Shown one piece after another: positions 1-8,881 of a stretch of 64,000 bases of DNA; positions within the stretch are counted from its first letter, which is position 1, and each line of letters begins with the position of its first letter. This DNA is from Marilutibacter penaei. GTDB taxonomy: Bacteria > Pseudomonadota > Gammaproteobacteria > Xanthomonadales > Xanthomonadaceae. A program made the position numbers and the translations under genes. The notes beneath the pieces are model-generated. The model made no database searches. It had not been told where the DNA came from and worked only from the letters and a program-made list of their open reading frames with translations. Location of the stretch: the NCBI RefSeq assembly GCF_014145395.1, contig NZ_JACHTE010000003.1, forward strand, positions 303,763-367,762, read 5' to 3'.

Positions 1-1498
1 GGGCGCGGAACTCGCGGGCCATGGCGTACGCCACCTGCTCGACGCCGCCGTACGAGGCAACCGGCAGCACGAATCCTGCCGTGGGGGCCCCGGTCCTGCG
101 GACCGGATACAGTGGGCTGGCCTTCAGCAGGCGTCGCGCCAGCTTGTAGCGTTCGGGCAGGTTGGCGATCGTCCGCATGCGCTCGCCTTCGATTGGCGCC
201 ACCAGTGGTCCGCCGTTCTCGGCACGCACGTCCTTGAGATAGTCGATGCAAAGCCGGTCGGCGTTGTTGCTGTGCGCCGACTGGAGGCGTACGTTATTGA
301 AGGGCGCGCCTATGCTGAGCCACTCGAGCGTGGTGGAGGTATCGGCGCTGAACTCGCGCTTCGCCCAGTCCAGCTTCTTGTCGGACGCGCAGCTCAGGAA
401 CAGCGTGCTGGAGATGAAGAAAAGCGAGGCCCGGCCATTGCTCGACTTCCCGGGCTGGACGCTGATGCGGTCTTCGCTTTCCTCAAGGCAGATGAAAACC
501 CCGTGCTTGTCGTCCAGCCGCCTTTCGGCCGCCCAGAATGCCGACCGCAACAGCCCCTTGTCCTTCAGCACCTGCATCGCCAGGGCAGTGCCGAAGACCA
601 GGAAGGGGGGGAAGTGCGTGGTCTTGCGGGCGCGGTTGTGTTCGATCGCGCTCTCGCAGAAGGGGATTGCTTGCGTACCCTCGGCGATCAGGTCGACGGG
701 ATCGGTTGCGGAGAGCATCCGGTTCGACGTGCCCTCGATGAAGCCAAAGCGCGGTGCCTCCTCGGCTTCCAGCGCGAGGATGCTCGCCGGCTTGAACAGG
801 CGTTTCCACTTGCCGCGGATGTACGCCACGATTTCCTCATGGTCGCGGTCCGAGTCGCGCAGCATGCTCTCGGCGCGCTTCCTGTAGAGCAGGCCCAGCT
901 CGTTGTAGCACTCGCCCTTGAAACCGTTGGCGGCGCAGTTGAGCCAGAACTCCCAGCCCTCGTAACCCTTTTTCATGTTCTCGTCGAAGCGGACGCCCGA
1001 CTCGAGCACGCGGCGCTTGATGAGGCTGCCTGCCTCGCAGATGTTCTGCGAAAGGTTGGTCAGCAGGGAGTACTCGCCGCTGTAATCGAACTTGTGGCGC
1101 AAGCCGAACATGTAGATGCCCGGATAGAGCCAGTCGGCGCTGGAGGCTTCCAGCACCCCCCAGGCGCGGCTGACCGCGCGCGGCTGCAGGAGGTTGTCCG
1201 CGTCCAGCAGGTAGATGGCCTCCACGTCGGGAAAGTTGGCCAGCACGTAGTCGATGCCGTGGTTGCGCGCCGAACTCAGACCACCATTGGGCTTGCGGAT
1301 GTAGTGGACACGGGGTTCCGCGAGCGCGAACTCGCCCAGGGTGTGGTCGGTATCTTCGAACGGGCAACCGTCGTTGACTGCCACGATGACGACGCCGGGG
1401 TCTTCCAGTGCGGAGTGGATCGCCTCGACGACGAGCCCGGAGTGCTTGAACACCGGCAGCACGATCGCCAGCTTGGTGCGTGAGATGTCCTGGGTCAT
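1..1498 (-). CDS. Glycosyltransferase, family 2 N-terminal domain plus start of a second GT-like domain (3' end outside window)
   Basis: Probably transfers a sugar from a nucleotide-sugar donor during surface-polysaccharide synthesis; donor and acceptor are unknown. Translation from the ATG at 1498 runs open for 499 codons and leaves the window. Residues 9-16 (LAIVLPVF), VNDG (41-44), a KPNGGLSSARNHG stretch (69-81) and LLDADN (97-102) give the typical GT-A order; DADN takes the place of a strict DXD. The last ~25 visible residues (GFVLPVASYGGVEQVAYA) look like the start of a GT-B/family 4 enzyme, so this may be a two-headed transferase. It begins 4 bases after the stop of the upstream gene (1503-2960) and is likely co-transcribed with it. 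The family call is firm; the second domain is inference because the rest is not visible. Confidence 0.85.
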   Translation of the reverse strand, partial: MTQDISRTKLAIVLPVFKHSGLVVEAIHSALEDPGVVIVAVNDGCPFEDTDHTLGEFALAEPRVHYIRKPNGGLSSARNHGIDYVLANFPDVEAIYLLDADNLLQPRAVSRAWGVLEASSADWLYPGIYMFGLRHKFDYSGEYSLLTNLSQNICEAGSLIKRRVLESGVRFDENMKKGYEGWEFWLNCAANGFKGECYNELGLLYRKRAESMLRDSDRDHEEIVAYIRGKWKRLFKPASILALEAEEAPRFGFIEGTSNRMLSATDPVDLIAEGTQAIPFCESAIEHNRARKTTHFPPFLVFGTALAMQVLKDKGLLRSAFWAAERRLDDKHGVFICLEESEDRISVQPGKSSNGRASLFFISSTLFLSCASDKKLDWAKREFSADTSTTLEWLSIGAPFNNVRLQSAHSNNADRLCIDYLKDVRAENGGPLVAPIEGERMRTIANLPERYKLARRLLKASPLYPVRRTGAPTAGFVLPVASYGGVEQVAYAMAREFRA

Positions 1499-1502
1499 GG
1501 CG

Positions 1503-2960
1503 TCAGAACACGAGCCAGGTGTCGCCGAAACGGGCCCAGGCGTAAGCCGAGGTGCCGCCATCGGGGATGCGCGTGGCGAGGTAGAGCCTGCCCGCCTTGC
1601 CGTTCGATGCCGTGCGCGCCATGCTGGGCTTGTCCGGCGTCGCAAGGCTCCAGCCATCCGTCGAGGCGTCGCCGCAGAGCAGGTCGATGGCCTCCTGGTC
1701 ATTCTCGGCGATCGCCAGTCGGAACAGCGTGCCTTGGCCTTTCTCGTGGTGGATGGCGACCTGGCTTTCCACCTGGAACTCGCCTTCGGGCAGCACGGTG
1801 TCCAGGCGGGCGATGACGGGACCGCCGTCGGCTGGGTGGACCGAGACCAGCGGGCCGGGGAGGCCTTCGACCATCGGCTGGCTGATGCGGGCGTCAGGAA
1901 CATGCACCTGCTGGACGTCGTCCTTCGACCAGTTGAGCTTGACGCGTCTATCAGGTGCGGGGCTGCGCGTCTCGAACTCGAAGGGAGCCATGTCGAGCGA
2001 GTGCGCCACACGGGTGCCCGCGAGTCCGCTCCACAGCTTGATCGCGGGGAACGCGCCCGCTCCGGTGCCCGGCTGCTTGCCCGGCACCTGGATGGATGCG
2101 CCCGCGACCGACTGCTTGGACGTCAGGATCGCGATCTTGGCGGGACCTTCCATCTGCAGTTCGATTGCCACCAGGTGGCCGTATGCGATCGGCAGGCTGT
2201 CGACGAGGAGGGTCGTCCAGTTGCCCTCGTGCAGCTTGGAGGCGGGGACCGCCCAGTGCGAGAAGCGCTGGCCCGATCGCGCGGACACCAGGGACACGTG
2301 CACGGTGGACGCGTCGGCCGCACGGCTTCCACCGTCGAGGACTTCCAGCCAGAGCGAGATCGCCGAGACGCGATTGAGTTCGTAGGGAAGGACGAGCCTG
2401 GCGGGCTCGTCGCGCGGGACCAGCACGGGGCGGTTGTCCGCGATCGTCTCGGTGGGCGGAAGCTCGACGAGAACCTTCGGGGTGTTGAGCCCGGATTCGT
2501 GCACGAAATGTTCGACACGCTCGAACGCGGCCTGCAGGTTTTCGTGCAGGTGGCGCACCTCGGAAAGCTCGCGGGTGATGGCGAAGTTCCGGCGCGCGAG
2601 GCTTTGCAGGCGGGCCGCAGTGCCGGAGGCGACCGCGGCCCTTACGCCCGCGACGAAGGCGCTATCGATCCCGGCCGGGGAGACGGCGAATACCCGCGGC
2701 CTGAACGTCGCGCCATCGGCCCCTTCGACCATCGCGGCCAACTCGGGGTATGCCTCGAGGGTCGGCCACCGCTGTTCGTTGTAAACGATCGCGAAAGTCG
2801 CGCTGTCGTGCAGGTCACGTGAGCCGAAGCGGTCCGAGTATTCGTGCGACAGCCCGTCCGCCACGTCGTCGGGCAGCGGGCTCTCGAAGCCAATCCAAAG
2901 GACGCGGGGGGTAAGGCCTGCAGCGTCGGTCGCTGGTGGCACGATGGCCGGATCGATCAT
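1503..2960 (-). CDS. Unrecognised 485-aa protein paired with a glycosyltransferase
   Basis: I do not recognise this family. The start at 2960 (MIDPAIVPP) is chosen because AGGGA lies about 9 bases upstream and the longer in-frame extension to 3182 reads as low-complexity arginine-rich sequence. There is no signal peptide or membrane segment. Residues 1-110 look globular and mixed alpha/beta, about 125-165 are charged and heptad-like (ARRNFAITRELSEVRHL) and may form a short coiled coil. The C-terminal 300 residues are rich in beta-prone segments with many Trp, Val and Thr, which resembles carbohydrate-binding or jelly-roll modules without matching one I can name. It is followed 4 bases later by the glycosyltransferase gene, so a role in the same glycan pathway is the best contextual guess. 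Confidence 0.75.
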   Translation of the reverse strand: MIDPAIVPPATDAAGLTPRVLWIGFESPLPDDVADGLSHEYSDRFGSRDLHDSATFAIVYNEQRWPTLEAYPELAAMVEGADGATFRPRVFAVSPAGIDSAFVAGVRAAVASGTAARLQSLARRNFAITRELSEVRHLHENLQAAFERVEHFVHESGLNTPKVLVELPPTETIADNRPVLVPRDEPARLVLPYELNRVSAISLWLEVLDGGSRAADASTVHVSLVSARSGQRFSHWAVPASKLHEGNWTTLLVDSLPIAYGHLVAIELQMEGPAKIAILTSKQSVAGASIQVPGKQPGTGAGAFPAIKLWSGLAGTRVAHSLDMAPFEFETRSPAPDRRVKLNWSKDDVQQVHVPDARISQPMVEGLPGPLVSVHPADGGPVIARLDTVLPEGEFQVESQVAIHHEKGQGTLFRLAIAENDQEAIDLLCGDASTDGWSLATPDKPSMARTASNGKAGRLYLATRIPDGGTSAYAWARFGDTWLVF

Positions 2961-3164
2961 TTCAATGGTTCCCTGTTCCAGTTCTTGAGGTGCCTTCGAA
3001 GGTGGGGCGACGGATCGTGTCCGCAGGCGCGTCGATTCGACGCCCGCGGGCCGTTGCGCGCAGGCCATGCCGGGCGCTCGCGTCGCCCCCGGTACCCGTT
3101 CCACCCACTTCCGTGTTCGCGAGGGTGCATTGTCCCGGCCACACCCGGTGTTCCGAGTGGAGCA

Positions 3165-3184
3165 AAGATACATGACACGCATGT
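3165..3184 (-). promoter_or_regulatory. Dyad ACATG-N5-CATGT next to a -10-like hexamer
   Basis: In the 273-base gap before the 485-aa gene, a perfect 5+5 inverted repeat (3170-3184) abuts a minus-strand TATCTT (3165-3170). It could be a promoter with an operator for the glycosyltransferase pair, leaving a leader of about 200 bases. The rest of the gap shows no gene. Weak, sequence-only call. Confidence 0.25.
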
Positions 3185-3233
3185 ACTCGGCGGTACCCGG
3201 CCCGACATGCCGGGTCGTGGCCGGCCCGCGCCA

Positions 3234-3725
3234 TCACGGGGCGGCGGGGGAGGCGTCCACGGGCCAGTCGAACTTGAGCACGCCGACCGCCGCGGGGTTC
3301 ACGGGCGAGTCGCCCGGGTCGGCCTGGTACGACACGTTGATGCGTCCGTATCCACCCTTGCGGAACGCAAGGCGCTCAACGCCGTCTTCCTTTTCGGGAA
3401 TCGCGATCGTGCTGAAGCCGCTTGCCTCGAGCGCGCTGCCGATCCCCCGCGCCACGGTGCCCGCGTCGCCGTCGAGCAGCTCCAGCGTGCTCACGCGCCG
3501 CTGGTCGCCCCCACGCGTGGTGTAGAAGCGGTCGCTGCGCACGTGGAAAGGCAGGTCGAGCACGACGCCGTCCGGCAGGGGGTCGTACATGGGCTTGGGC
3601 ACTTCGGGAGCCGGCGCGGGGGGGCAATCCACGGACGCCTCCGCGGTCGACTGGGGTGCCGGTTGGGGGCTGTTGCAGGCGGACAGCGCTATCGCAGTCG
3701 CAATTACGAAGCTCAGGCGTTTCAT
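3234..3725 (-). CDS. Hypothetical lipoprotein, 163 aa
   Basis: Starts MKRLSFVIATAIALSACN: a short positive n-region, a hydrophobic core and a lipobox LSAC, so the mature protein should begin at Cys17 and be lipid-anchored in the envelope. A Pro/Ala-rich linker (about 18-50) leads into a small alpha/beta domain of about 110 residues. I do not recognise the domain; SDRFYTTRGGD and RKGGYGRINVSYQ are its most distinctive parts. It lies about 100 bases downstream of etfA on the same strand, but nothing links it functionally to the flavoproteins. Function unknown. Confidence 0.75.
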   Translation of the reverse strand: MKRLSFVIATAIALSACNSPQPAPQSTAEASVDCPPAPAPEVPKPMYDPLPDGVVLDLPFHVRSDRFYTTRGGDQRRVSTLELLDGDAGTVARGIGSALEASGFSTIAIPEKEDGVERLAFRKGGYGRINVSYQADPGDSPVNPAAVGVLKFDWPVDASPAAP

Positions 3726-3826
3726 CTGGGGTCTTGTCCTGTGGGTGGGGGGCTGTCGGCGAAAAAAAGTCGGGTCAAGCTTTGAGTCCGCGCCTCGCCG
3801 GTGGCGAGGGGCGCGCAGATGGCGCC

Positions 3827-4768
3827 TCAGCCCAGCGCCGCTTCCAGCTCCGGGAGGACCTTGAACAGGTCGCCCACCAGGCCGATGTCCGCGATCTCGA
3901 AGATCGGCGCGTCGGCGTCCTTGTTGATCGCCACGATCGTGCCTGCATCCTTGATGCCGGTCAGGTGCTGGATCGCACCGCTGATACCGATGGCGACGTA
4001 CAGTTCGGGGGCGATGATCTTGCCGGTCTGGCCGACCTGCATCTCGTTGGGGACGTAGCCGGCGTCCACCGCGGCACGCGAGGCGCCGACGCCGGCACCG
4101 AGCCTGTCGGCGAAGTCGAAGATGATCTTGAAGTTCTCCGCCGAGCCCACGCCACGGCCGCCCGACACCACGCGCTTCGCGCTCTGCAGGTCGGGGCGGT
4201 CGGAGCTGCCGGCCTCCAGGCCGACGAAGCGGGTGTGGGTCGGCAGGGTCACGTCGACCGACGTGGCCTCCACCGGCGCGCTTCCGCCCGACTTCGCCTC
4301 CGGCCAGGACGCGGTGCGCACGGTCGCGACGACCGCGTGGTCGGCCGGGGCCTCCACAGTGATGATCGCGTTGCCCGCGTAGATCGGGCGCTTGAACGTA
4401 TGGCTGCCTTCCACCGCCATCACGTCCGACACCTGGGCCACGCCCAGCAGGGCCGCCACGCAGGGCATCAGGTCCTTGCCGAACGTGGTCGAGGGGCCCA
4501 GGACATGGCTGTAGCCGGCGGCGAGGCCGGCGACCTGGGGCGCCAGCACCTGGGCCAGCGCATGGGCGTTGGCTTCGTGCGCGACGGCCAGGACCTTCGA
4601 CACGCCTTCGATCGAAGCCGCTTCGGCGGAGACGGCGGCCGGGTCGGCGGCGAGGACGACGACATCGATGGCGTCGGGCTCCAGCGCCCGCGCGGCGGAA
4701 ACGCACTTCGCGGTCGAGGCGTTCAGCTTGCCGTCCAGGTGCTCGGCGACGATCAGTACCTTGCTCAT
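3827..4768 (-). CDS. etfA: Electron transfer flavoprotein, alpha subunit
   Basis: Large, FAD-binding subunit of ETF, the soluble carrier that takes electrons from acyl-CoA and other dehydrogenases and passes them to ETF-quinone oxidoreductase. The 313-residue length fits the family. The C-terminal half carries the FAD domain: [31 protein letters not shown], and [17 protein letters not shown] followed by [10 protein letters not shown]. The start at 4768 shares one base with the etfB stop (TAATG), so translation of the two is probably coupled and makes subunits in equal amounts. The partner oxidoreductase is in this window at 12.1-13.7 kb. In Xanthomonas, etfA marks one end of the LPS biosynthesis cluster. 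Confidence 0.97.
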   Translation of the reverse strand: MSKVLIVAEHLDGKLNASTAKCVSAARALEPDAIDVVVLAADPAAVSAEAASIEGVSKVLAVAHEANAHALAQVLAPQVAGLAAGYSHVLGPSTTFGKDLMPCVAALLGVAQVSDVMAVEGSHTFKRPIYAGNAIITVEAPADHAVVATVRTASWPEAKSGGSAPVEATSVDVTLPTHTRFVGLEAGSSDRPDLQSAKRVVSGGRGVGSAENFKIIFDFADRLGAGVGASRAAVDAGYVPNEMQVGQTGKIIAPELYVAIGISGAIQHLTGIKDAGTIVAINKDADAPIFEIADIGLVGDLFKVLPELEAALG

Positions 4769-5514
4769 TACAGCAACCCCTTCTGCTTCAGTGCGGCGAC
4801 CAGCTCGGCCGCGTCCTTGACCATGACGCCCTTGCTGCGCTTGGGCGGCGGCGCGTAGCGGGTGGTCTTGAGCGTGTCGCCGGCGTCGACGCCGAGGTCG
4901 GCGAACGCGATCGTGTCGATCGGCTTGCTCTTGGCCTTCATGATGTCGGGCAGCTTGATGAAGCGCGGCTCGTTCAGGCGCAGGTCGGTGGTGACGACGG
5001 CCGGCAGTTCGACTTCCAGGGTCTCCAGGCCGGCATCGACCTCGCGGGTCACCGTGGCCTTGCCGTCGGCGACCTCCAGCTTGCTCGCGAAGGTCGCCTG
5101 CGGGCGGCCCCACAGCGTGGCCAGCATCTGGCCGGTCTGGTTGGCGTCGTCGTCGATCGCCTGCTTGCCCAGGATCACCAGGTCGGGCTGCTCTTTCTCG
5201 ACCAGCTTGAGGAAGGCGCGCGCGGCGGTGAGCGACTGGATACCGCCCTCGCTGACCACGTGGATCGCGCGGTTGGCCCCCATGGCCAGCCCATTGCGCA
5301 GGTGGGCCTGGGCGTCGGCCGGCGCGATGGTGGCCACGACCACCTCGGTGGCGATGCCCTTGTCGCGCAGGCGCAGGGCTTCTTCCAGCGCGATTTCATC
5401 GAAGGGATTGGCGGACAGCTTGACGCCATCGGTGACGACGCCGGAGCCGTCCGGCTTGACCTGGATGCGGACGTTGTAGTCCACCACGCGCTTGTAACCG
5501 ACGAGGATCTTCAT
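4768..5514 (-). CDS. etfB: Electron transfer flavoprotein, beta subunit
   Basis: Smaller ETF subunit (248 aa), which binds AMP structurally and docks with the dehydrogenases. The start MKILVGYKRVVDYN at 5514 matches the usual N-terminus; a longer in-frame ATG at 5532 adds only six unlikely residues. The family pattern ANPFDEIALEEALRLRDKG and ILGKQAIDDDANQTGQM (the ETF-beta signature region) are both present. It is the first gene of the etfBA pair and overlaps etfA by one base. A minus-strand TAGAAT about 65 bases upstream is a plausible -10 element. Confidence 0.97.
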   Translation of the reverse strand: MKILVGYKRVVDYNVRIQVKPDGSGVVTDGVKLSANPFDEIALEEALRLRDKGIATEVVVATIAPADAQAHLRNGLAMGANRAIHVVSEGGIQSLTAARAFLKLVEKEQPDLVILGKQAIDDDANQTGQMLATLWGRPQATFASKLEVADGKATVTREVDAGLETLEVELPAVVTTDLRLNEPRFIKLPDIMKAKSKPIDTIAFADLGVDAGDTLKTTRYAPPPKRSKGVMVKDAAELVAALKQKGLL

Positions 5515-5579
5515 CGAGCGGGGATTCCTCAATAGCCTGGAGGGGAGGGCCGGGGCACGGTGGCCTCGGCGGACTGCCG

Positions 5580-5585
5580 ATTCTA
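5580..5585 (-). promoter_or_regulatory. Putative -10 element for etfBA
   Basis: Minus-strand TAGAAT, 65 bases before the etfB start. The same kind of hexamer sits upstream of many genes here. No convincing -35 was seen. Confidence 0.4.
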
Positions 5586-5628
5586 ACGCACCCGCGTGGG
5601 CATCGCCGGAACTGGGCAGGGCCCCTGG

Positions 5629-6510
5629 TCAACCGTCTGCGCGTAGCGAAAAGACCTGTTCACCCCGCCAGGATTCACCGGGTGGGAGCTCGACAGGCGA
5701 GAGGATCCGCGCGGCTTCGATACAGATGAACCTGCGATGGTCGCCGGTCGCGAGGTCGGGCAATCCGGCAGCCTTCTCCGGCCCGGGATTCCACAGCACC
5801 ACGTCGCGGAAACCGGTCATGGTGATCGCGAGTCGCTGCTGGCCATCCTCGTAGTGCAGCGGTGCCTCGACATCGGCATAGATACGGTCGATCTCCCGGC
5901 TGTCTAGGGTGAGCGTCGGTCCGGGATCCAGGGCGTCCTCGCCGCGGGTACTGTCATGGAAGTGGTGGCCCTCCAGCCCCGACAGGCGTGCCCGGGTGAC
6001 GTCATCCGTCCGGAGGTAGGTGTGCAGGGCGGCGGCGAAATCGAAGGGGGCCGTCCCCGTGTTGCAGACGTTGAGTGCAACGGACAGCGCCCGGGGCGAG
6101 AGAAGGGCTTCCAGCTGGAGGCGGAAGGGATGGGGCCATGCCTGGCGTGTGCTCGCATCATCCTCGAGCATGAAAGTGAGGCGGCCGGGCACATCTTCCG
6201 CAACGCGACGCCAGCTCACGCGGCGCGCGAAACCATGGCGTCCCCCGCTGCCGCGCATCGCGAACTGCGGGAAGATGACGGGGATGCCACCGCGCACTGC
6301 GGTGCCTTCCGCATGGCGATCAGCGGGGCCCCGGAACAGCCGTTCGCGGCCATCCGCGATCCACGACAGCACTTGCCCCCCGAAGGTCGTCCCGGCGACC
6401 GACATGCCATGGGCTTCGGCACGATACTGTCCGAAATTGGCGCGATCGTTCGTTGGACCGGGCGACGGGTCTGTGTCCATGGCGGCGGCGGACTCGGGGC
6501 GGGAGGTCAT
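5629..6510 (-). CDS. D-hexose-6-phosphate mutarotase (YeaD-like, aldose 1-epimerase family)
   Basis: Interconverts alpha and beta anomers of a hexose 6-phosphate in the cytoplasm. The 293-residue protein shows RGGIPVIFPQF and HGFAR in the first third, a central beta-rich body, and VLWNPGPEKA near the end, all characteristic of the YeaD branch of the galactose mutarotase-like fold. Conserved histidines occur at HGFAR and HTYLRT. The first ATG (6510) is used; the ATG ten codons later is an alternative. It is divergent from xanB across a 99-base gap, so the two could share a regulatory region, and a role in hexose-phosphate supply for sugar-nucleotide synthesis would fit. Confidence 0.85.
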   Translation of the reverse strand: MTSRPESAAAMDTDPSPGPTNDRANFGQYRAEAHGMSVAGTTFGGQVLSWIADGRERLFRGPADRHAEGTAVRGGIPVIFPQFAMRGSGGRHGFARRVSWRRVAEDVPGRLTFMLEDDASTRQAWPHPFRLQLEALLSPRALSVALNVCNTGTAPFDFAAALHTYLRTDDVTRARLSGLEGHHFHDSTRGEDALDPGPTLTLDSREIDRIYADVEAPLHYEDGQQRLAITMTGFRDVVLWNPGPEKAAGLPDLATGDHRRFICIEAARILSPVELPPGESWRGEQVFSLRADG

Positions 6511-6609
6511 TATGAACGGACCGGCGACGGTGCAAGGAGCCGTGTCCGGCCTGTCTACGCTGCCCGCTCGGTTAATCTCTCATCACTTCGACGTTCCAGG
6601 GAGCGGTAG

Positions 6610-8022
6610 ATGCTTCATCCGGTAATCCTGAGCGGTGGCAGCGGCACGCGCCTGTGGCCGTTGTCGCGCCAGAACCAGCCCAAGCAGTTCCTGTCGCTGA
6701 TCGGCGACCGGTCCCTGTTCCAGGAAACCCTCCTGCGCGCCAGCCGGCTCGACGGCGCGCAGCCGCCGGTGACGGTGTGCAGCGACGATCATCGCTTCAT
6801 GGTCGGCGAGCAACTCCAGGCGATCGGCCTGGACAGCGGCGGCATCATCCTCGAACCGGTGGCACGCAACACCGCACCGGCCATCGCCCTGGCGGCGATG
6901 CACGTGGCGGCCGGCGATCCCGATGCGACCATGCTGGTCATGCCGGCCGACCACCTGATCGAGGACGAGGCCTCGTTCCGCACCGCGGTGGAGACCGCAC
7001 TGGCCGAGGCCGGCCAAGGCTGGCTGGTGGCGTTCGGCATCACCCCCGACTACGCGGAGACCGGTTACGGCTACATCCTCAGGGGGAACGCCCTTGGCGA
7101 GGGCGCCTTCCGCATCGAGCGCTTCGTCGAGAAGCCCGACCTGGCGACCGCCGAGCGCTATGTCGCCGAAGGCACCTATGCCTGGAACTCGGGCATGTTC
7201 CTGTTCCGCGCCGCGCGTTACCTGGAGGAGCTGGAGCGGCACGCGCCCGACATGCTGGCGGCGGTGCGCGCGGCGTACGACGCGCGCGAAAGCGACCTCG
7301 ATTTCACCCGCGTGCCCGAGGCGGCGTTCGCCCGGAGCCCGAACGATTCCATCGACTACGCGGTGATGGAGAAGACCGACCGCGCCGCCGTGGTCCCGGT
7401 CAGCTGTGGCTGGAGCGACATCGGGTCCTGGTCCTCGCTTTGGGCGGTGGCCCAGCGCGACGACGACGGCAACCTGCACGAGGGCGACGTGATCTCGGTC
7501 GACAGCAGCGGCAGCCTGGTGCGTGCGTCGGAGCGCCGCCTGATCGCCACCATCGGCGTGGACGACCTGGTCATCGTCGATACGCCCGACGCCACACTGG
7601 TCGCGCGCAAGGACCGGGTCCAGGACGTCAAGGCCGTCGTCGACCGGCTGAAGCAGGCCGGCCGCCAGGAGCACCTGTTCCATCGCAAGGTCTACCGGCC
7701 ATGGGGCAGTTACGATTCGATCGGCGTGGGCCCGCGTTTCCAGGTCAAGCGGATCGTGGTCAAGCCCGGCGCGGCCCTGAGCCTGCAGAAGCATGCCCAT
7801 CGCGCCGAGCACTGGGTGGTGGTGTCGGGCATCGCCGAGGTGACCTGCGACGACCGCGTGTTCGACCTGCGCGAGAACGAGAGCACCTTCATCCCACTGG
7901 GCAGCGTGCACCGCCTGCGCAACCGCGGGGACGTGCCGGTGGAACTGATCGAAGTCCAGTCCGGCAGCTACCTGGGGGAGGACGACATCGTCCGCCTGGA
8001 GGACGTGTACGGCCGCTCCTGA
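6610..8022 (+). CDS. xanB: Mannose-1-phosphate guanylyltransferase / mannose-6-phosphate isomerase
   Basis: Bifunctional enzyme (470 aa) of GDP-mannose synthesis: it converts fructose-6-phosphate to mannose-6-phosphate and mannose-1-phosphate plus GTP to GDP-mannose, for LPS and exopolysaccharide. The nucleotidyltransferase half begins with LSGGSGTRLWPLSRQNQPKQ, followed by VMPADHLI and FVEKPD. The C-terminal isomerase cupin holds FQVKRIVVKPG and QKHAHRAEHW. The usual motif is QMHHHRAEHW, so two positions differ while the spaced histidines remain. AGGGAGCGG upstream provides a ribosome site. It stands beside the lpsI/lpsJ-type genes as in Xanthomonas LPS loci. Confidence 0.95.
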   Translation: MLHPVILSGGSGTRLWPLSRQNQPKQFLSLIGDRSLFQETLLRASRLDGAQPPVTVCSDDHRFMVGEQLQAIGLDSGGIILEPVARNTAPAIALAAMHVAAGDPDATMLVMPADHLIEDEASFRTAVETALAEAGQGWLVAFGITPDYAETGYGYILRGNALGEGAFRIERFVEKPDLATAERYVAEGTYAWNSGMFLFRAARYLEELERHAPDMLAAVRAAYDARESDLDFTRVPEAAFARSPNDSIDYAVMEKTDRAAVVPVSCGWSDIGSWSSLWAVAQRDDDGNLHEGDVISVDSSGSLVRASERRLIATIGVDDLVIVDTPDATLVARKDRVQDVKAVVDRLKQAGRQEHLFHRKVYRPWGSYDSIGVGPRFQVKRIVVKPGAALSLQKHAHRAEHWVVVSGIAEVTCDDRVFDLRENESTFIPLGSVHRLRNRGDVPVELIEVQSGSYLGEDDIVRLEDVYGRS

Positions 8023-8072
8023 GCCCTCGCCATTGCCCCAACGTACGGTTCGGTCCGGCCACCCCGGCGCGC

Positions 8073-8078
8073 TAGACT
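8073..8078 (+). promoter_or_regulatory. Putative -10 element for the CoA-transferase pair
   Basis: TAGACT 27 bases before the ATG at 8106, with GGAG as ribosome site between them. The same GCTAGACT string recurs before the metalloprotease gene. Confidence 0.4.
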
Positions 8079-8105
8079 GGGGGTATCCCGCAATGGAGTG
8101 GCCCC

Positions 8106-8843
8106 ATGTCCCAGACTCCCGCTGCGTCGCCGGCCGGCGGCGCGAGCCAGAAACTGTATCCCGATGCCCGGAGCGCACTGGACGGCGTGATCGCCGACGA
8201 CCAGACGCTGGCGGTCGGCGGCTTTGGCCTGTGCGGCATCCCGGAGGCGCTGATCGGTGCGCTGCGCGATTCGGGCGCGAAGGGACTGACCGCGATTTCC
8301 AACAATGCCGGCGTGGACGGTTTCGGCCTGGGGCTGCTGCTGGAGACCCGGCAGATCCGCAAGATGATTTCGTCCTACGTGGGCGAGAACAAGGAGTTCG
8401 AGCGCCAGTTCCTGGCCAATGAACTCGAGCTGGAGTTCAATCCGCAGGGCACGCTGGCCGAGCGCCTGCGCGCGGGCGGCGCGGGCATCCCGGCCTTCTT
8501 TACCGCCACCGGCTACGGCACGGTCGTGGCGGAGGGCAAGGAGACGCGCGAGTTCGGCGGCAAGCACTACGTGCTGGAGACCGCGCTGACCGCCGACGTC
8601 TCGCTGGTCAAGGCCTGGAAGGCCGACAAGGCGGGCAACCTGGTCTTCCGCAAGACGGCGCGCAACTTCAACCCTGCCTGCGCGATGGCCGGCAGGGTCT
8701 GCGTCGCCGAGGTCGAGGAGGTGGTGGAAGTGGGCGAGATCGATCCCGACCACGTCCACCTGGCCGGCATCTACGTCGATCGCATCGTCCACAACCCGAC
8801 CCCCGAGAAGCGCATCGAGCAGCGCACCGTGCGCGCCGCCTGA
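8106..8843 (+). CDS. lpsI: 3-oxoacid CoA-transferase, subunit A
   Basis: Alpha subunit (245 aa) of a class I CoA-transferase that moves CoA from succinyl-CoA to a 3-oxoacid such as acetoacetate. It shows the glycine-rich [13 protein letters not shown] and the [11 protein letters not shown] and [15 protein letters not shown] segments typical of SCOT subunit A. The beta subunit follows after 38 bases. In Xanthomonas the equivalent genes lie in the LPS cluster and were named lpsI/lpsJ (scoA/scoB elsewhere), which matches their position next to xanB. The exact acid substrate cannot be read from the sequence. Confidence 0.92.
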   Translation: MSQTPAASPAGGASQKLYPDARSALDGVIADDQTLAVGGFGLCGIPEALIGALRDSGAKGLTAISNNAGVDGFGLGLLLETRQIRKMISSYVGENKEFERQFLANELELEFNPQGTLAERLRAGGAGIPAFFTATGYGTVVAEGKETREFGGKHYVLETALTADVSLVKAWKADKAGNLVFRKTARNFNPACAMAGRVCVAEVEEVVEVGEIDPDHVHLAGIYVDRIVHNPTPEKRIEQRTVRAA

Positions 8844-8881
8844 GCGTCGCGCCCGTCCCCGAACAGACAAGGATCCCGCAC

